Shown: positions 23,970 to 31,165 of the stretch, piece by piece | Numbering within the stretch: position 1 is the first letter of the stretch | Layout: each line of letters starts with the position of its first letter | Assembly (NCBI GenBank): GCA_035328465.1 | Contig: DAOLIQ010000026.1 | Coordinates: forward strand, 1 to 35,363 | Source of the DNA: JADJEI01 sp035328465 | GTDB taxonomy: Bacteria > Bacteroidota > Ignavibacteria > Ignavibacteriales > Ignavibacteriaceae | Length of the DNA: 35,363 nucleotides | Direction of reading: 5' to 3' | Notes under the pieces: generated by a model | Told to the model about the DNA's origin: nothing | The model's database searches: none | What the model saw: only the letters and a program-made list of their open reading frames with translations | Program-made: the position numbers and the translations under genes

Positions 23970-24032
23970 AGGATTAGCTCTATTTTCATCCCTTTGTCCG
24001 ATTGGTTTAACCTGTGCCTTCTGCTACCTTGT
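23970..24032 (+). promoter_or_regulatory. Stress-cassette promoter, copy 12 (DUF4382 unit)
   Basis: Block at 23970-24004: AGGATTAGCTC (one base shorter, as in copy 1), TATTTT, CATCC (23987-23991), CTTTG, GATTG (24000-24004). Twenty bases later comes TACCTTGT (24025-24032). This is the last copy in the window. Confidence 0.78.
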
Positions 24033-24139
24033 AATGCGATTAAGAAAGATAATTTTAAACTGTCGTTAAAGTGAACGAAATCGTAATTAGTAATGTATTC
24101 AATAATTCTATTCAGTTAAGTTAAAAAGGAGATATTTAA

Positions 24140-24952
24140 ATGAGATACATAAAAGATAATTTAATTCCTTTTGCTGTCTTTGTGAGTTTTTTTATAGCGG
24201 TTTTATTTTACGCCAGTTGCAGCGAGTCAACTTCACTTGAAAACAGTCAGGGGCAAATAACGTTAACAATGGTGGATTCACCAGCCGGTTTTGATCAGAT
24301 AAATATTTCAATTTTACGAGTTGAGGCTCATGTAACTGGTGCTGATTCAAATAATGGGTGGGTGGTAATAAACAATAATGAGGCAATTTATGATTTACTG
24401 AAATTAAAAAACGGGGTTACCACTATTATCGGAAATAGCTCATTAGCTATCGGACATTATTCACAAATAAGATTGATAATTGGTGCGGGCAGTAATATTG
24501 TAGTTGATGGAGTTACATATCCTCTTGAAATTCCAAGTGGCGAACAAACGGGAATAAAATTAAATCATGAATTTGAAATCCTGGAAGATCTTAACTATGA
24601 GCTGTTCCTTGATTTTGACGCTGAACTTTCAATACTACTTACTGGAAGTGGACAATATATAATGACCCCTGTTATCAGAATTATACCTGCTGGAATCTCA
24701 GGCACTATCTCAGGAATAATAATTCCTGTCAATTCCGATGCTTCAGTTTATGCTAAGAGTGGTGCAGAATCAATAAGCACAAGTGTTGATAAAACCACCG
24801 GCATGTTTAAACTGATGGCAATAATTGAGGGAACGTACGATGTAGTCGTCTCTTCAGTGAACGTAATATATAACGATACAACAATTTCAAACGTAGTCGT
24901 TGTAGCTAAAAAAGATACTGATTTAGGTACCATCAACTTAAGTCTAAAATAA
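24140..24952 (+). CDS. DUF4382 lipoprotein
   Basis: 270 residues. The signal segment ends in a lipobox-like FYASC, lipid Cys at 27. The DUF4382 domain covers about 37-180: GQITLTMVDSPAGFDQINIS, ILRVEAHVTGADSNNGWVVI, then LIIGAGSNIVVDGVTYPLEI. A carboxypeptidase-regulatory-like beta-sandwich follows (GTISGIIIPVNSDASVYAKS ... GTYDVVVSSVN). Such proteins are surface lipoproteins of Bacteroidota and relatives with unknown function. AAAAGGAG precedes the ATG. It is the first gene behind promoter copy 12, and the beta-barrel gene 29 bp on is probably in the same unit. Confidence 0.85.
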   Translation: MRYIKDNLIPFAVFVSFFIAVLFYASCSESTSLENSQGQITLTMVDSPAGFDQINISILRVEAHVTGADSNNGWVVINNNEAIYDLLKLKNGVTTIIGNSSLAIGHYSQIRLIIGAGSNIVVDGVTYPLEIPSGEQTGIKLNHEFEILEDLNYELFLDFDAELSILLTGSGQYIMTPVIRIIPAGISGTISGIIIPVNSDASVYAKSGAESISTSVDKTTGMFKLMAIIEGTYDVVVSSVNVIYNDTTISNVVVVAKKDTDLGTINLSLK

Positions 24953-24981
24953 TTTTAAAATTAAGGAAAGGAGAATTAATT

Positions 24982-25479
24982 ATGAAAAAGAATGTTTTAT
25001 TTGGCTTGGTTTTAGCCCTGATGATAATCTTAATAAAGCCAGTTTCAGCACAAGACCATGGATTTGGGCTCGGACTAATAGTAGGAGAACCAACCGGTTT
25101 AAGTGCAAAACTTTGGACATCAAAAATAAACGCTTTTGATTTCGGTTTGGGAGTTGGGTTAGGTGGTGACCGTATCAAATACAATGGTAACTACGATAAT
25201 ACAGGGAGAGTACATTTTCACATGGATTATCTGTGGCATTCATTTAATGCAATCAGCTCAACCGAAAAATTTCCTCTTTACTATGGTATTGGAGGCAGGT
25301 TTAACACTGGGGGTGGTTATGATGGTTCCATCGGTGTCAGAGGTGTATTTGGCGTAGCATGGTTTCCTCATTCAACACCAATAGACGTTTTTTTAGAATT
25401 GGTTCCAGTGTTCCAGTTAACCCCTCTTACCGGGTTAGGAATTGATGCAGGTCTAGGAGTAAGATATTTTTTTGAATAA
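24982..25479 (+). CDS. Outer-membrane beta-barrel protein, DUF3996/BAPKO_0422-like
   Basis: 165 residues with a signal peptide (cleavage after PVSAQ) and eight short amphipathic strands ending in the outer-membrane signature VRYFFE with a C-terminal Phe region. Motif GLGLIVGEPTGLSAKLW and the Gly-rich strand pattern match small porin-like barrels of the DUF3996 type (Borrelia BAPKO_0422). AAAGGAG precedes the ATG. It lies between the DUF4382 gene and the second OmpA protein, all on one strand with gaps of 29 and about 45 bp. Confidence 0.75.
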   Translation: MKKNVLFGLVLALMIILIKPVSAQDHGFGLGLIVGEPTGLSAKLWTSKINAFDFGLGVGLGGDRIKYNGNYDNTGRVHFHMDYLWHSFNAISSTEKFPLYYGIGGRFNTGGGYDGSIGVRGVFGVAWFPHSTPIDVFLELVPVFQLTPLTGLGIDAGLGVRYFFE

Positions 25480-25526
25480 AGGAAAATAAATAGTACGTAA
25501 TTTTCATAAATTAAAAGGTGATCAAA

Positions 25527-26936
25527 ATGAAACTAGTTACTGTAATATCCTTCATACTTTTGGGTTTTTCGCAATTTAATCTGTCTCAAGATTTAATTGA
25601 AACCCCCAAAAATAACTCAATGTCAAATGTGTTCGGTTTGACTGTTGAAGCTGGAGCAACCCTTGGGTTGTCCGATTATAATACGAATAAAATTAATTAT
25701 ACTGCAAAGGGTTCTTTGGAATACTATTTCCCTTCAACAGGAAGTGGGAATTTTGGATTAAGACTTTTTGGACAAACTGGATTTATTTCGGGTAAGGATG
25801 CTCCTTTAGGTGCATTAAATCCAACGAATGAATTTGCAACAAGAATTGATGCAATTGGAGGCGGAATATTTTTCACACTTTCTTTAGGCGATGTCGTGTA
25901 CCCTTGGCTTGGAGTTGGTGCTTCGAATCTTTGGTTTTACCCGGAAGATGCCAATGGAAATAAATTACCTAATGCTGCCGCAGAAAAATTTAATACATTT
26001 ATGATTGGTTATAATGGCGATGCCGGTGTTCGATTTATGGTATCGAAAAGTATTAGCATCAATATAATGGGTGGCATAATTGTAGGCAGCGAAGATTTCC
26101 TGGATGATTTAGAAATTGGTTCCAATAATGATATGTTGTACACTGGTACCGCCGGCCTATCCTATTATTTTGGCAGAGAGAAAGATTCCGATGGTGATGG
26201 TGTCCCTGATTCAGAAGATGCTTGTGCAGACACACCGTTAGAAGTTAAAGTTGATGAATTTGGTTGCCCGCTTGATTCCGATGGCGATGGTGTTCCAGAC
26301 TATTTAGATAAATGTGCTAACACCCTTACTGGAGTTAAGGTTGATGCAGCAGGCTGTCCACTCGATACTGATGGCGATGGCGTTCCAGACTATCTTGATA
26401 AATGTGCAAACACACTTGTCGGTGTTAAGGTAGATGCTAAAGGTTGTCCCCTTGATACTGATGGCGATGGCGTTCCAGACTATCTCGATAAATGTCCTAA
26501 CACTCCAAAAGGGACTGAAGTAGATTCTAAAGGATGCACTATTGAGAAGGATACAGTAATTATTATACAGCCGACCGAAGTTGAAACTTTAGTTCTTAGC
26601 GGTGACACAAATTTTGAATTTAATAAATCAGCACTCCTTCCTAGCGCATATACTGCTCTCGAAGGTGTTGTAAATACCATGAAGGAACATTCCGGATACA
26701 AATGGGAAGTTGGTGGTTATACAGATGCAATTGGTTCAGATAATTATAATATAAAACTTTCACAACAAAGAGCACAATCAGTTGTAGATTATCTTGTGAG
26801 CAAAGGTGTTGAAAGAAATAATCTTACAATAGTAGGTTATGGCGAAGCTAATCCAGTCGCTACAAATGACACAGATGAGGGAAGATCTATGAATAGAAGA
26901 GTTGAGATAAAAATACTTTCAAAAGATAGCAAGTAG
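25527..26936 (+). CDS. OmpA-family protein with thrombospondin type 3 repeats (2)
   Basis: 469 residues from ATG 25527. A GTG at 25518 overlaps the AAAGGTG ribosome site and is unlikely. Signal peptide to about residue 20, then a beta-barrel to about 215 (VFGLTVEAGATLGLSDYNTN ... AGLSYYFGREKDSDGDG). Four TSP3 repeats of 30 residues (DTDGDGVPDYLDKCANT ... VDAKGCPL) follow, each with a Cys pair. An OmpA peptidoglycan-binding domain ends the protein (FEFNKSALLPSAYTALEGVV, GGYTDAIGSDNYN, GYGEANPVATN). It differs from the first OmpA protein in repeat type (90 against 69 bp), so it is a separate family member, not a recent duplicate. A terminator follows. Confidence 0.9.
   Translation: MKLVTVISFILLGFSQFNLSQDLIETPKNNSMSNVFGLTVEAGATLGLSDYNTNKINYTAKGSLEYYFPSTGSGNFGLRLFGQTGFISGKDAPLGALNPTNEFATRIDAIGGGIFFTLSLGDVVYPWLGVGASNLWFYPEDANGNKLPNAAAEKFNTFMIGYNGDAGVRFMVSKSISINIMGGIIVGSEDFLDDLEIGSNNDMLYTGTAGLSYYFGREKDSDGDGVPDSEDACADTPLEVKVDEFGCPLDSDGDGVPDYLDKCANTLTGVKVDAAGCPLDTDGDGVPDYLDKCANTLVGVKVDAKGCPLDTDGDGVPDYLDKCPNTPKGTEVDSKGCTIEKDTVIIIQPTEVETLVLSGDTNFEFNKSALLPSAYTALEGVVNTMKEHSGYKWEVGGYTDAIGSDNYNIKLSQQRAQSVVDYLVSKGVERNNLTIVGYGEANPVATNDTDEGRSMNRRVEIKILSKDSK
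26184..26543 (+). repeat. Four 90-bp tandem repeats within OmpA protein 2
   Basis: Units begin at 26184, 26274, 26364 and 26454, each coding for one 30-residue calcium-binding unit with two Cys. Units three and four are nearly identical in their first 50 bases, which suggests recent exchange or duplication. Confidence 0.88.
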
Positions 26937-26964
26937 GTTTCACTCACTAGCATTAAACTTGATC

Positions 26965-26992
26965 GAAGCGGCATTATTCAGGCCGCTTCTTT
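26965..26992 (+). terminator. Rho-independent terminator
   Basis: GAAGCGGC and GCCGCTTC form a perfect 8-bp stem with a 9-base loop, followed by TTTC. It lies 28 bp after the stop of OmpA protein 2. Confidence 0.8.
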
Positions 26993-27053
26993 CATTTCAA
27001 CACTGAATACAAAAATGAAAGTAACACACTAAAAAGTTATTGGAAAGAAAACA

Positions 27054-27737
27054 ATGAAAACAATGAAAAAAATAAAAATCATATTATTACTATCGTCCCT
27101 TGCTATATCTGTTCTTATTTATGGCTGTGGTGCAAGTAATACTGTTAAAGGTGGAGTAATAGGAGGGGTAAGTGGTGGTGTAGTCGGAGGAATTATTGGC
27201 GATCAATTAGGAAATACTGTCATGGGTGCGATAATCGGCGCTGCAGTTGGTGGTACAGCAGGAGCTTTGATTGGAAACTATATGGATAAGCAAGCAGAAG
27301 AAATGCAAAATGATATTGAAGGTGCAGAAATAAAAAGAGTTGGCGAAGGTATAAAAATTACTTTTGATTCCGGGATTTTATTTGCGACTAACTCTTCAAC
27401 GCTTGAACCTCAGGCGAAAATAAACATAAATAAACTTGCTGTGATTTTAAACAAATATCCTGATACAAATATTTTGGTAACAGGGCATACTGACTTTGAT
27501 GGTACAGATGAATATAATCAAGCTTTATCAGAAAGAAGAGCTAAGTCAGTATCAGATTATGCAATGTCTCAAGGAATTGTTTCCTCAAGATTTTCTATTA
27601 TTGGATTAGGTGAAACTGAACCTGTAGCATCTAATGAAACAGAAGATGGCAAGCGCCAAAATCGAAGAGTTGAGATTGCAATTTTTGCTAATGAGGATCT
27701 CAAAGACGCAGCCGAAAATGGTGACCTTAATTATTAG
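27054..27737 (+). CDS. OmpA-domain lipoprotein with glycine zipper (YiaD-like)
   Basis: 227 residues. The signal peptide ends in the lipobox IYGC, lipid Cys at 25. A glycine-zipper segment (GGVIGGVSGGVVGGIIGDQL and GAIIGAAVGGTAGALIG) follows, then an OmpA peptidoglycan-binding domain (FDSGILFATNSSTLEPQAKI, GHTDFDGTDEYNQALSERRA, GLGETEPVASNETEDGKRQN). This order is that of the YiaD/Pal-like lipoproteins that bind cell wall. A second ATG nine bases on would also serve. No cassette is in front, and the promoter is not evident. It is the third OmpA-domain gene in a row. The 210 bases after it hold nothing I can name before the terminator at 27948. Confidence 0.9.
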   Translation: MKTMKKIKIILLLSSLAISVLIYGCGASNTVKGGVIGGVSGGVVGGIIGDQLGNTVMGAIIGAAVGGTAGALIGNYMDKQAEEMQNDIEGAEIKRVGEGIKITFDSGILFATNSSTLEPQAKININKLAVILNKYPDTNILVTGHTDFDGTDEYNQALSERRAKSVSDYAMSQGIVSSRFSIIGLGETEPVASNETEDGKRQNRRVEIAIFANEDLKDAAENGDLNY

Positions 27738-27947
27738 CCGATGTTAATTTTTAGACAATCATTTATTCCGAAAGGAAATTAATCAGCACATTCAATTTAA
27801 TAGATTGAAAAGCATGGGCAGTTAATGAAGAGCTCAAAATTTTGAAAATCTTTCAGCGCTAGTTGAAGGCAATCAAATGAATAGTTATTCCGGCTTTTAC
27901 AATTTTTTGTCTGAAATTTTTAATGAATAGTTTATTCTTTAACCTTC

Positions 27948-27979
27948 AAGAAGCCTCAGATTTTTCTGAGGTTTCTTAA
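27948..27979 (+). terminator. Rho-independent terminator
   Basis: AAGAAGCCTCAG pairs with CTGAGGTTTCTT around a T-rich loop and is followed by a T-rich stretch. It probably ends the transcript of the YiaD-like gene, although 210 bp after its stop. Confidence 0.7.
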
Positions 27980-28027
27980 TTATTTAGCAAGTTCCCTTAC
28001 AATGATACTATAAGCATTAGAACCTGC

Positions 28028-28160
28028 GAGGTTCTCTCAAAAGTCAATTTTTGTCACACTTTACCTACACATCACGATCAAGGTCTAAATATGAAACACA
28101 ATCAAAAAATTAGATTCCGATCCCGATTCTTCGGGGCTGTATGACACTTTTGAGATAGCC
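28028..28160. mobile_element. MITE-like element (133 bp), related to 16558-16646
   Basis: The left end reads GAGGTTCTCTCAAAAGT and the right end is its near-complement (ACTTTTGAGATAGCC). Ends match the GAGGCTGTCTCAAAAG consensus of the element at 16.56 kb. The inside has no gene and differs in length and sequence from the other copy. It ends against a broken tRNA-Asn fragment. Confidence 0.55.
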
Positions 28161-28197
28161 ACAACAGCCGAATGTTCGGAGAGTACGCTATCCCGAA
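28161..28197 (-). pseudogene. Fragment of tRNA-Asn 5' half, degraded
   Basis: AACAGCCGAATG and a following CTATCCCGAAA are close to the anticodon-arm and acceptor parts of the intact tRNA-Asn at 28475-28546. The middle is rearranged. It overlaps the end of the small GIY-YIG gene. Confidence 0.5.
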
Positions 28198-28433
28198 ATC
28201 ACTTTCAAAATCATTTTACTACTCTTCCGACTTTTAATTTTTTTCCCGGTAGCAATGGCTTCATTTTTGGGTAGGAACATTTTTGTAAAGACAATTTTCC
28301 ATGGTCTGTATCTCGAAGTAAAACCTTTCTCGAAAGAGTTGCTGTTGGATAAACGCAATTCAGGATTAGCAAAGATACCAATATAAAACTTATCAGCCGA
28401 AAGAGAATTAAGTATATACAGGAAATAGTTCAT
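28188..28433 (-). CDS. GIY-YIG domain protein (81 aa), degenerate
   Basis: 81 residues from ATG at 28433 (minus strand). A longer frame starting upstream would read through the tRNA and terminator and is spurious. The pattern MNYFLYILNSLSADKFYIGI, then RPWKIVF, then KIKSRKSSKMILKVI is that of single-domain GIY-YIG (UPF0213/YhbQ-like) nucleases. The YIG motif reads YIGIF rather than YIGYT, and the Arg/His-containing helix is altered (ELRLSNSNS), so activity is doubtful. It lies just downstream of tRNA-Asn on the same strand. Such small GIY-YIG genes often sit beside tRNA genes in this group. Confidence 0.6.
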   Translation of the reverse strand: MNYFLYILNSLSADKFYIGIFANPELRLSNSNSFEKGFTSRYRPWKIVFTKMFLPKNEAIATGKKIKSRKSSKMILKVISG

Positions 28434-28442
28434 AAAAATTAA

Positions 28443-28470
28443 AAAACCCTGAAACTGGTTCAGGGTTTTA
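28443..28470 (-). terminator. Terminator of the tRNA-Asn transcript
   Basis: AAAACCCTGAA and TTCAGGGTTTT form an 11-bp stem with a 5-base loop. On the minus strand it is followed by a T-run. It starts 4 bases after the tRNA 3' end. Confidence 0.85.
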
Positions 28471-28474
28471 TAAG

Positions 28475-28546
28475 CTCCGCGAGCAGGACTCGAACCTGCA
28501 ACCCTTCGGTTAACAGCCGAATGCTCCACCATTGAGCTATCGCGGA
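28475..28546 (-). tRNA. trnN: tRNA-Asn (anticodon GTT)
   Basis: Read on the minus strand: acceptor TCCGCGA pairs with TCGCGGA, the D arm is GCTC/GAGC, and the anticodon arm TTCGG/CCGAA has loop CTGTTAA with anticodon GTT. The variable loop GGGTT is followed by the T arm GCAGG/CCTGC with loop TTCGAGT. It has 72 bases without CCA; CCA is not encoded. All stems pair without mismatch. Confidence 0.97.
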
Positions 28547-28581
28547 AAGCAAAAGACAAAAAATCAAAGTGCCGCAAAAAA

Positions 28582-28632
28582 GATCGGTTAACATCCCGAT
28601 GAATCGGGATCCACCATTGAGCTATCGCGGAA
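28582..28632 (-). pseudogene. Broken tandem copy of tRNA-Asn (5' half only)
   Basis: On the minus strand the acceptor 5' strand and D arm are identical to the intact tRNA. The anticodon stem is then replaced by an 18-base palindrome (ATCCCGATTCATCGGGAT), after which TGTTAACCGA of the anticodon loop reappears. No T arm or 3' acceptor follows; a T6 run does. It lies 35 bp upstream of the intact gene, between it and the likely promoter. Confidence 0.75.
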
Positions 28633-28641
28633 TATTTTGTA

Positions 28642-28672
28642 AATATTTACTTTTCAAAATTCGGAAGTCAAA
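28642..28672 (-). promoter_or_regulatory. Promoter of the tRNA-Asn array
   Basis: On the minus strand TTTG (28672-28669), 19 bases, then TAAATATT (28649-28642) matches the Bacteroidota housekeeping promoter form. The broken tRNA begins about 10 bases downstream. No stress block is present. Confidence 0.6.
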
Positions 28673-29035
28673 CATAGGAATAATGAACTATTTAGTCAAG
28701 AAATTTGATTAAAATATTGGCTAAAAATTCTAATTAAAATTTATTACGGTATACTTCATTAAGATCTATCAGCTCAAAAATTTCCAAATCTCTAACTTTT
28801 CATATTTATTCATTACTTCTCTTTATAGATAAATTGAGAAAATCTCTTTTCACTTATGAGAAATAATAATGTTACTTCTATCAATTCTTTTTAATACGCA
28901 CATAGATTCCCAATTGTTTTTTAACCGGAATTTGATAATTGATTACTCTATAATGAATCCTTGAGGTGGTATGATTTTTCATCGCAATTCTAATTGAAAT
29001 TAATTTGTTCTAAAATTTCAGGGGAATTATTGCAG
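28673..29035. other. AT-rich intergenic region before the respiratory locus
   Basis: No reading frame, RNA or repeat that I can support. The promoter of the FeS-protein operon must lie here. A weak candidate (TTG, 19 bases, TAATTGAT near 28914-28943) is too poor to call. No copy of the stress block is present. Confidence 0.5.
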
Positions 29036-29926
29036 ATGAAAAATCAAAATCGCCGTGATTTCATAAAATTTTCTGTTGCAGCCGGAGTTGGCTCTACTCT
29101 TATAACAGATTCAGCTAAAGCTGGTGCTAAAAATATTTTATCACCGGACAGAATGGGGGTGTTAGTTGATACGACAGTTTGTATTGGTTGCGGAAATTGT
29201 GAGCGGGCCTGCCGGGCAGCTCACAATCTCCCTTCTATCAGCGAAGATAAAAATCAACAAATGATTCAAAAAGAGTTTAGACGTCCGGATGATAAATCTC
29301 TCACTGTTGTAAACAAAAATTTAACTCGATATGAAAAAGATATTTTTGTAAAAGTTCAGTGCATGCACTGCGATCATCCCGCATGCGTTTCTGCCTGTAT
29401 AGTGGGAGCTTTTTCTAAAGAAGAAAATGGTTCAGTTATTTGGGATACTGATAAATGTATCGGTTGTCGTTATTGTATGGTTGCCTGCCCATTTCAGATC
29501 CCTTCATTTGAGTATGATAAGGCAATTAACCCTTCAATTTTAAAATGTGATTTCTGTTTCAATCGTACTACGGAGGGTTTGCTTCCTGCCTGCGTGGAGA
29601 ATTGTCCAATGGAAGTATTGCTCTATGGACCTCGTACAGAGCTTGTTAGAATTGCACGTGAAAGAATAAAAAAATTTCCAGAGCGATATGTTAATCATAT
29701 CTATGGCGAATCAGAGGTTGGTGGAACAGCATGGATGTATTTGTCAACTGTAAAATTTTCACAACTCAATTTTCCGAAACTTGGGAAAAATGAAGCTCCT
29801 GGCGTTTCTGAATCAATCCAGCATGGAATATTTTCTTACTTCATTCCGCCTGTTTCTCTTTATGCCTTGCTGGGAGGAATTATGTGGATCACTAAGCGGA
29901 AAAAAGAGAACAAGGAGGAGGAATAA
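29036..29926 (+). CDS. Tat-exported 4x[4Fe-4S] protein, HybA-like
   Basis: 296 residues from ATG 29036. An upstream in-frame start would bury the twin-arginine signal (NRRDFIKFSVAAG, Arg6-Arg7), so this one is chosen. Four ferredoxin-type Cys groups follow: CIGCGNCERAC (49-59), CMHCDHPACVSAC, CIGCRYCMVAC, and CDFC ... ACVENC. This is the HybA/NrfC/DmsB electron-transfer family. A C-terminal membrane helix (PPVSLYALLGGIMWITKRK) anchors it, as in HybA. It should pass electrons between the NrfD-type membrane subunit next door and periplasmic partners. The next gene starts two bases after its stop, with GGAGGAGG inside its 3' end, so they are translationally linked. Confidence 0.9.
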   Translation: MKNQNRRDFIKFSVAAGVGSTLITDSAKAGAKNILSPDRMGVLVDTTVCIGCGNCERACRAAHNLPSISEDKNQQMIQKEFRRPDDKSLTVVNKNLTRYEKDIFVKVQCMHCDHPACVSACIVGAFSKEENGSVIWDTDKCIGCRYCMVACPFQIPSFEYDKAINPSILKCDFCFNRTTEGLLPACVENCPMEVLLYGPRTELVRIARERIKKFPERYVNHIYGESEVGGTAWMYLSTVKFSQLNFPKLGKNEAPGVSESIQHGIFSYFIPPVSLYALLGGIMWITKRKKENKEEE

Positions 29927-29928
29927 TC

Positions 29929-31164
29929 ATGGGAACTACACATATCGCTGCTCCTCTAAAGAAAAAATATTTCACTCCCGGAGTGATCGTTCTTTGTGTT
30001 TTGGCTCTTAATGCATTAGTTATTTTAACACTCAGACTAATTTTTGGAATTGGAAGTGTTACAAATTTAAATAACCAATACCCCTGGGGCTTGTGGATTG
30101 GTGTTGATGTTGCTGCCGGTGTTGCATTGGCTGCGGGAGGATTTACTTCTGCTGCTCTTGGGCATGTGATGCACAAAGAGCAGTATCACGCAATCGTTAG
30201 ACCGGCGCTTTTAACGGCAATGCTCGGGTATACTTTCGTAGCTGCAGGAGTTGCAACTGATATCGGCAGATGGTATTTCATCTGGCATCCGCTGATTATG
30301 TGGAATGGCAACTCTGCTCTCTTTGAAGTTGGCATCTGTGTTATGATTTATATGTCAGTCTTGTACATCGAATTTCTTCCAATCGTCACAGAAAGATTTA
30401 TCGGCAATGTTAAATTAAAAGGTATCCTATCAATTTTAAATAAGCCGCTTGATAGATTACTTCGTGTACTTGATAGGGGACTTTCGAAAACGATGTTTGT
30501 TTTTATCATTGCAGGTGTTGTCCTTTCCACGCTCCATCAATCTTCTCTTGGCACATTAATGATTATCGCTGGACCTAAAATGCACCCCCTTTGGCAGACA
30601 CCAATTCTCCCTCTGCTATTTTTAATCTCTGCTATTTCTGTCGGTTTTCCGATGGTAATTTTTGAGTCATTATTGGCAGCACGCTCGTTTGGACTAAAAC
30701 CCGAAATGAAAATTCTTTCTAAAATGGGTGCAATCGTCGGACCGCTGCTTGGTGTTTACCTCGCATTCAAACTTGGTGATATGTTTATAAGAGGGACATT
30801 TATTTACTTAACTGAATTTTCAACAGCAAGTGTAATGTTTGTTATCGAACTGGTAATTGGAGTAATAATTCCGCTTCGAATGTTCTTTTCCGATTATGTA
30901 CGACATTCCAAACTTTTATTATTTATTGCTTCTTGCTTAGTTGTAATCGGAGTATTATTAAACAGAATTAATAATTTTATAGTAGCTTATAACCCACCCT
31001 ATTCATTCGGCTCATACTTTCCATCATTTGGGGAAATATCACTCACTGTTGGGTTCGCAGCACTACTTGTACTCATCTACAGATTTATTGTAATCAACTT
31101 TCCTGTTATCAGTCGGGAAGAAATTTCTGTCGCTTCGAAAACAAAATATTCAATAAGAGGATAG
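29929..31164 (+). CDS. NrfD/HybB-type quinone-interacting membrane subunit
   Basis: 411 residues, about ten membrane segments. The N-terminal block NQYPWGLWIGVDVAAGVALA and GRWYFIWHPLIMWNGNSALF are hallmarks of the HybB branch of the NrfD/PsrC family. These proteins hold no haem, bind menaquinone and link it to the FeS partner. The long hydrophilic loop at about 150-185 and the conserved STLHQSSLGTLM segment are as in HybB. It follows the HybA-like gene directly and precedes the multihaem cytochrome by one base. No hydrogenase catalytic subunits are visible, so it is not a hydrogenase-2 operon in this window. Confidence 0.9.
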   Translation: MGTTHIAAPLKKKYFTPGVIVLCVLALNALVILTLRLIFGIGSVTNLNNQYPWGLWIGVDVAAGVALAAGGFTSAALGHVMHKEQYHAIVRPALLTAMLGYTFVAAGVATDIGRWYFIWHPLIMWNGNSALFEVGICVMIYMSVLYIEFLPIVTERFIGNVKLKGILSILNKPLDRLLRVLDRGLSKTMFVFIIAGVVLSTLHQSSLGTLMIIAGPKMHPLWQTPILPLLFLISAISVGFPMVIFESLLAARSFGLKPEMKILSKMGAIVGPLLGVYLAFKLGDMFIRGTFIYLTEFSTASVMFVIELVIGVIIPLRMFFSDYVRHSKLLLFIASCLVVIGVLLNRINNFIVAYNPPYSFGSYFPSFGEISLTVGFAALLVLIYRFIVINFPVISREEISVASKTKYSIRG

Positions 31165-31165
31165 A

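Noticed and set aside
979..24032. The repeated block as a CRISPR, REP element or transcription terminator
   Set aside because: Copies are single, kilobases apart, always ahead of a gene and always 20 bases before a -7 box. The GGATG/CATCC stem is only five pairs with a 12-base loop. A promoter cassette explains all copies better.
28434..28577. N-terminal extension of the GIY-YIG frame
   Set aside because: It is a translation of tRNA-Asn and its terminator (the known spurious SSMVEHSAVNR type). The real start is ATG at 28433.
29036..31164. A hydrogenase-2 operon
   Set aside because: HybA- and HybB-like genes are present, but no large or small NiFe subunit or maturation gene is seen. A multihaem cytochrome takes their place.
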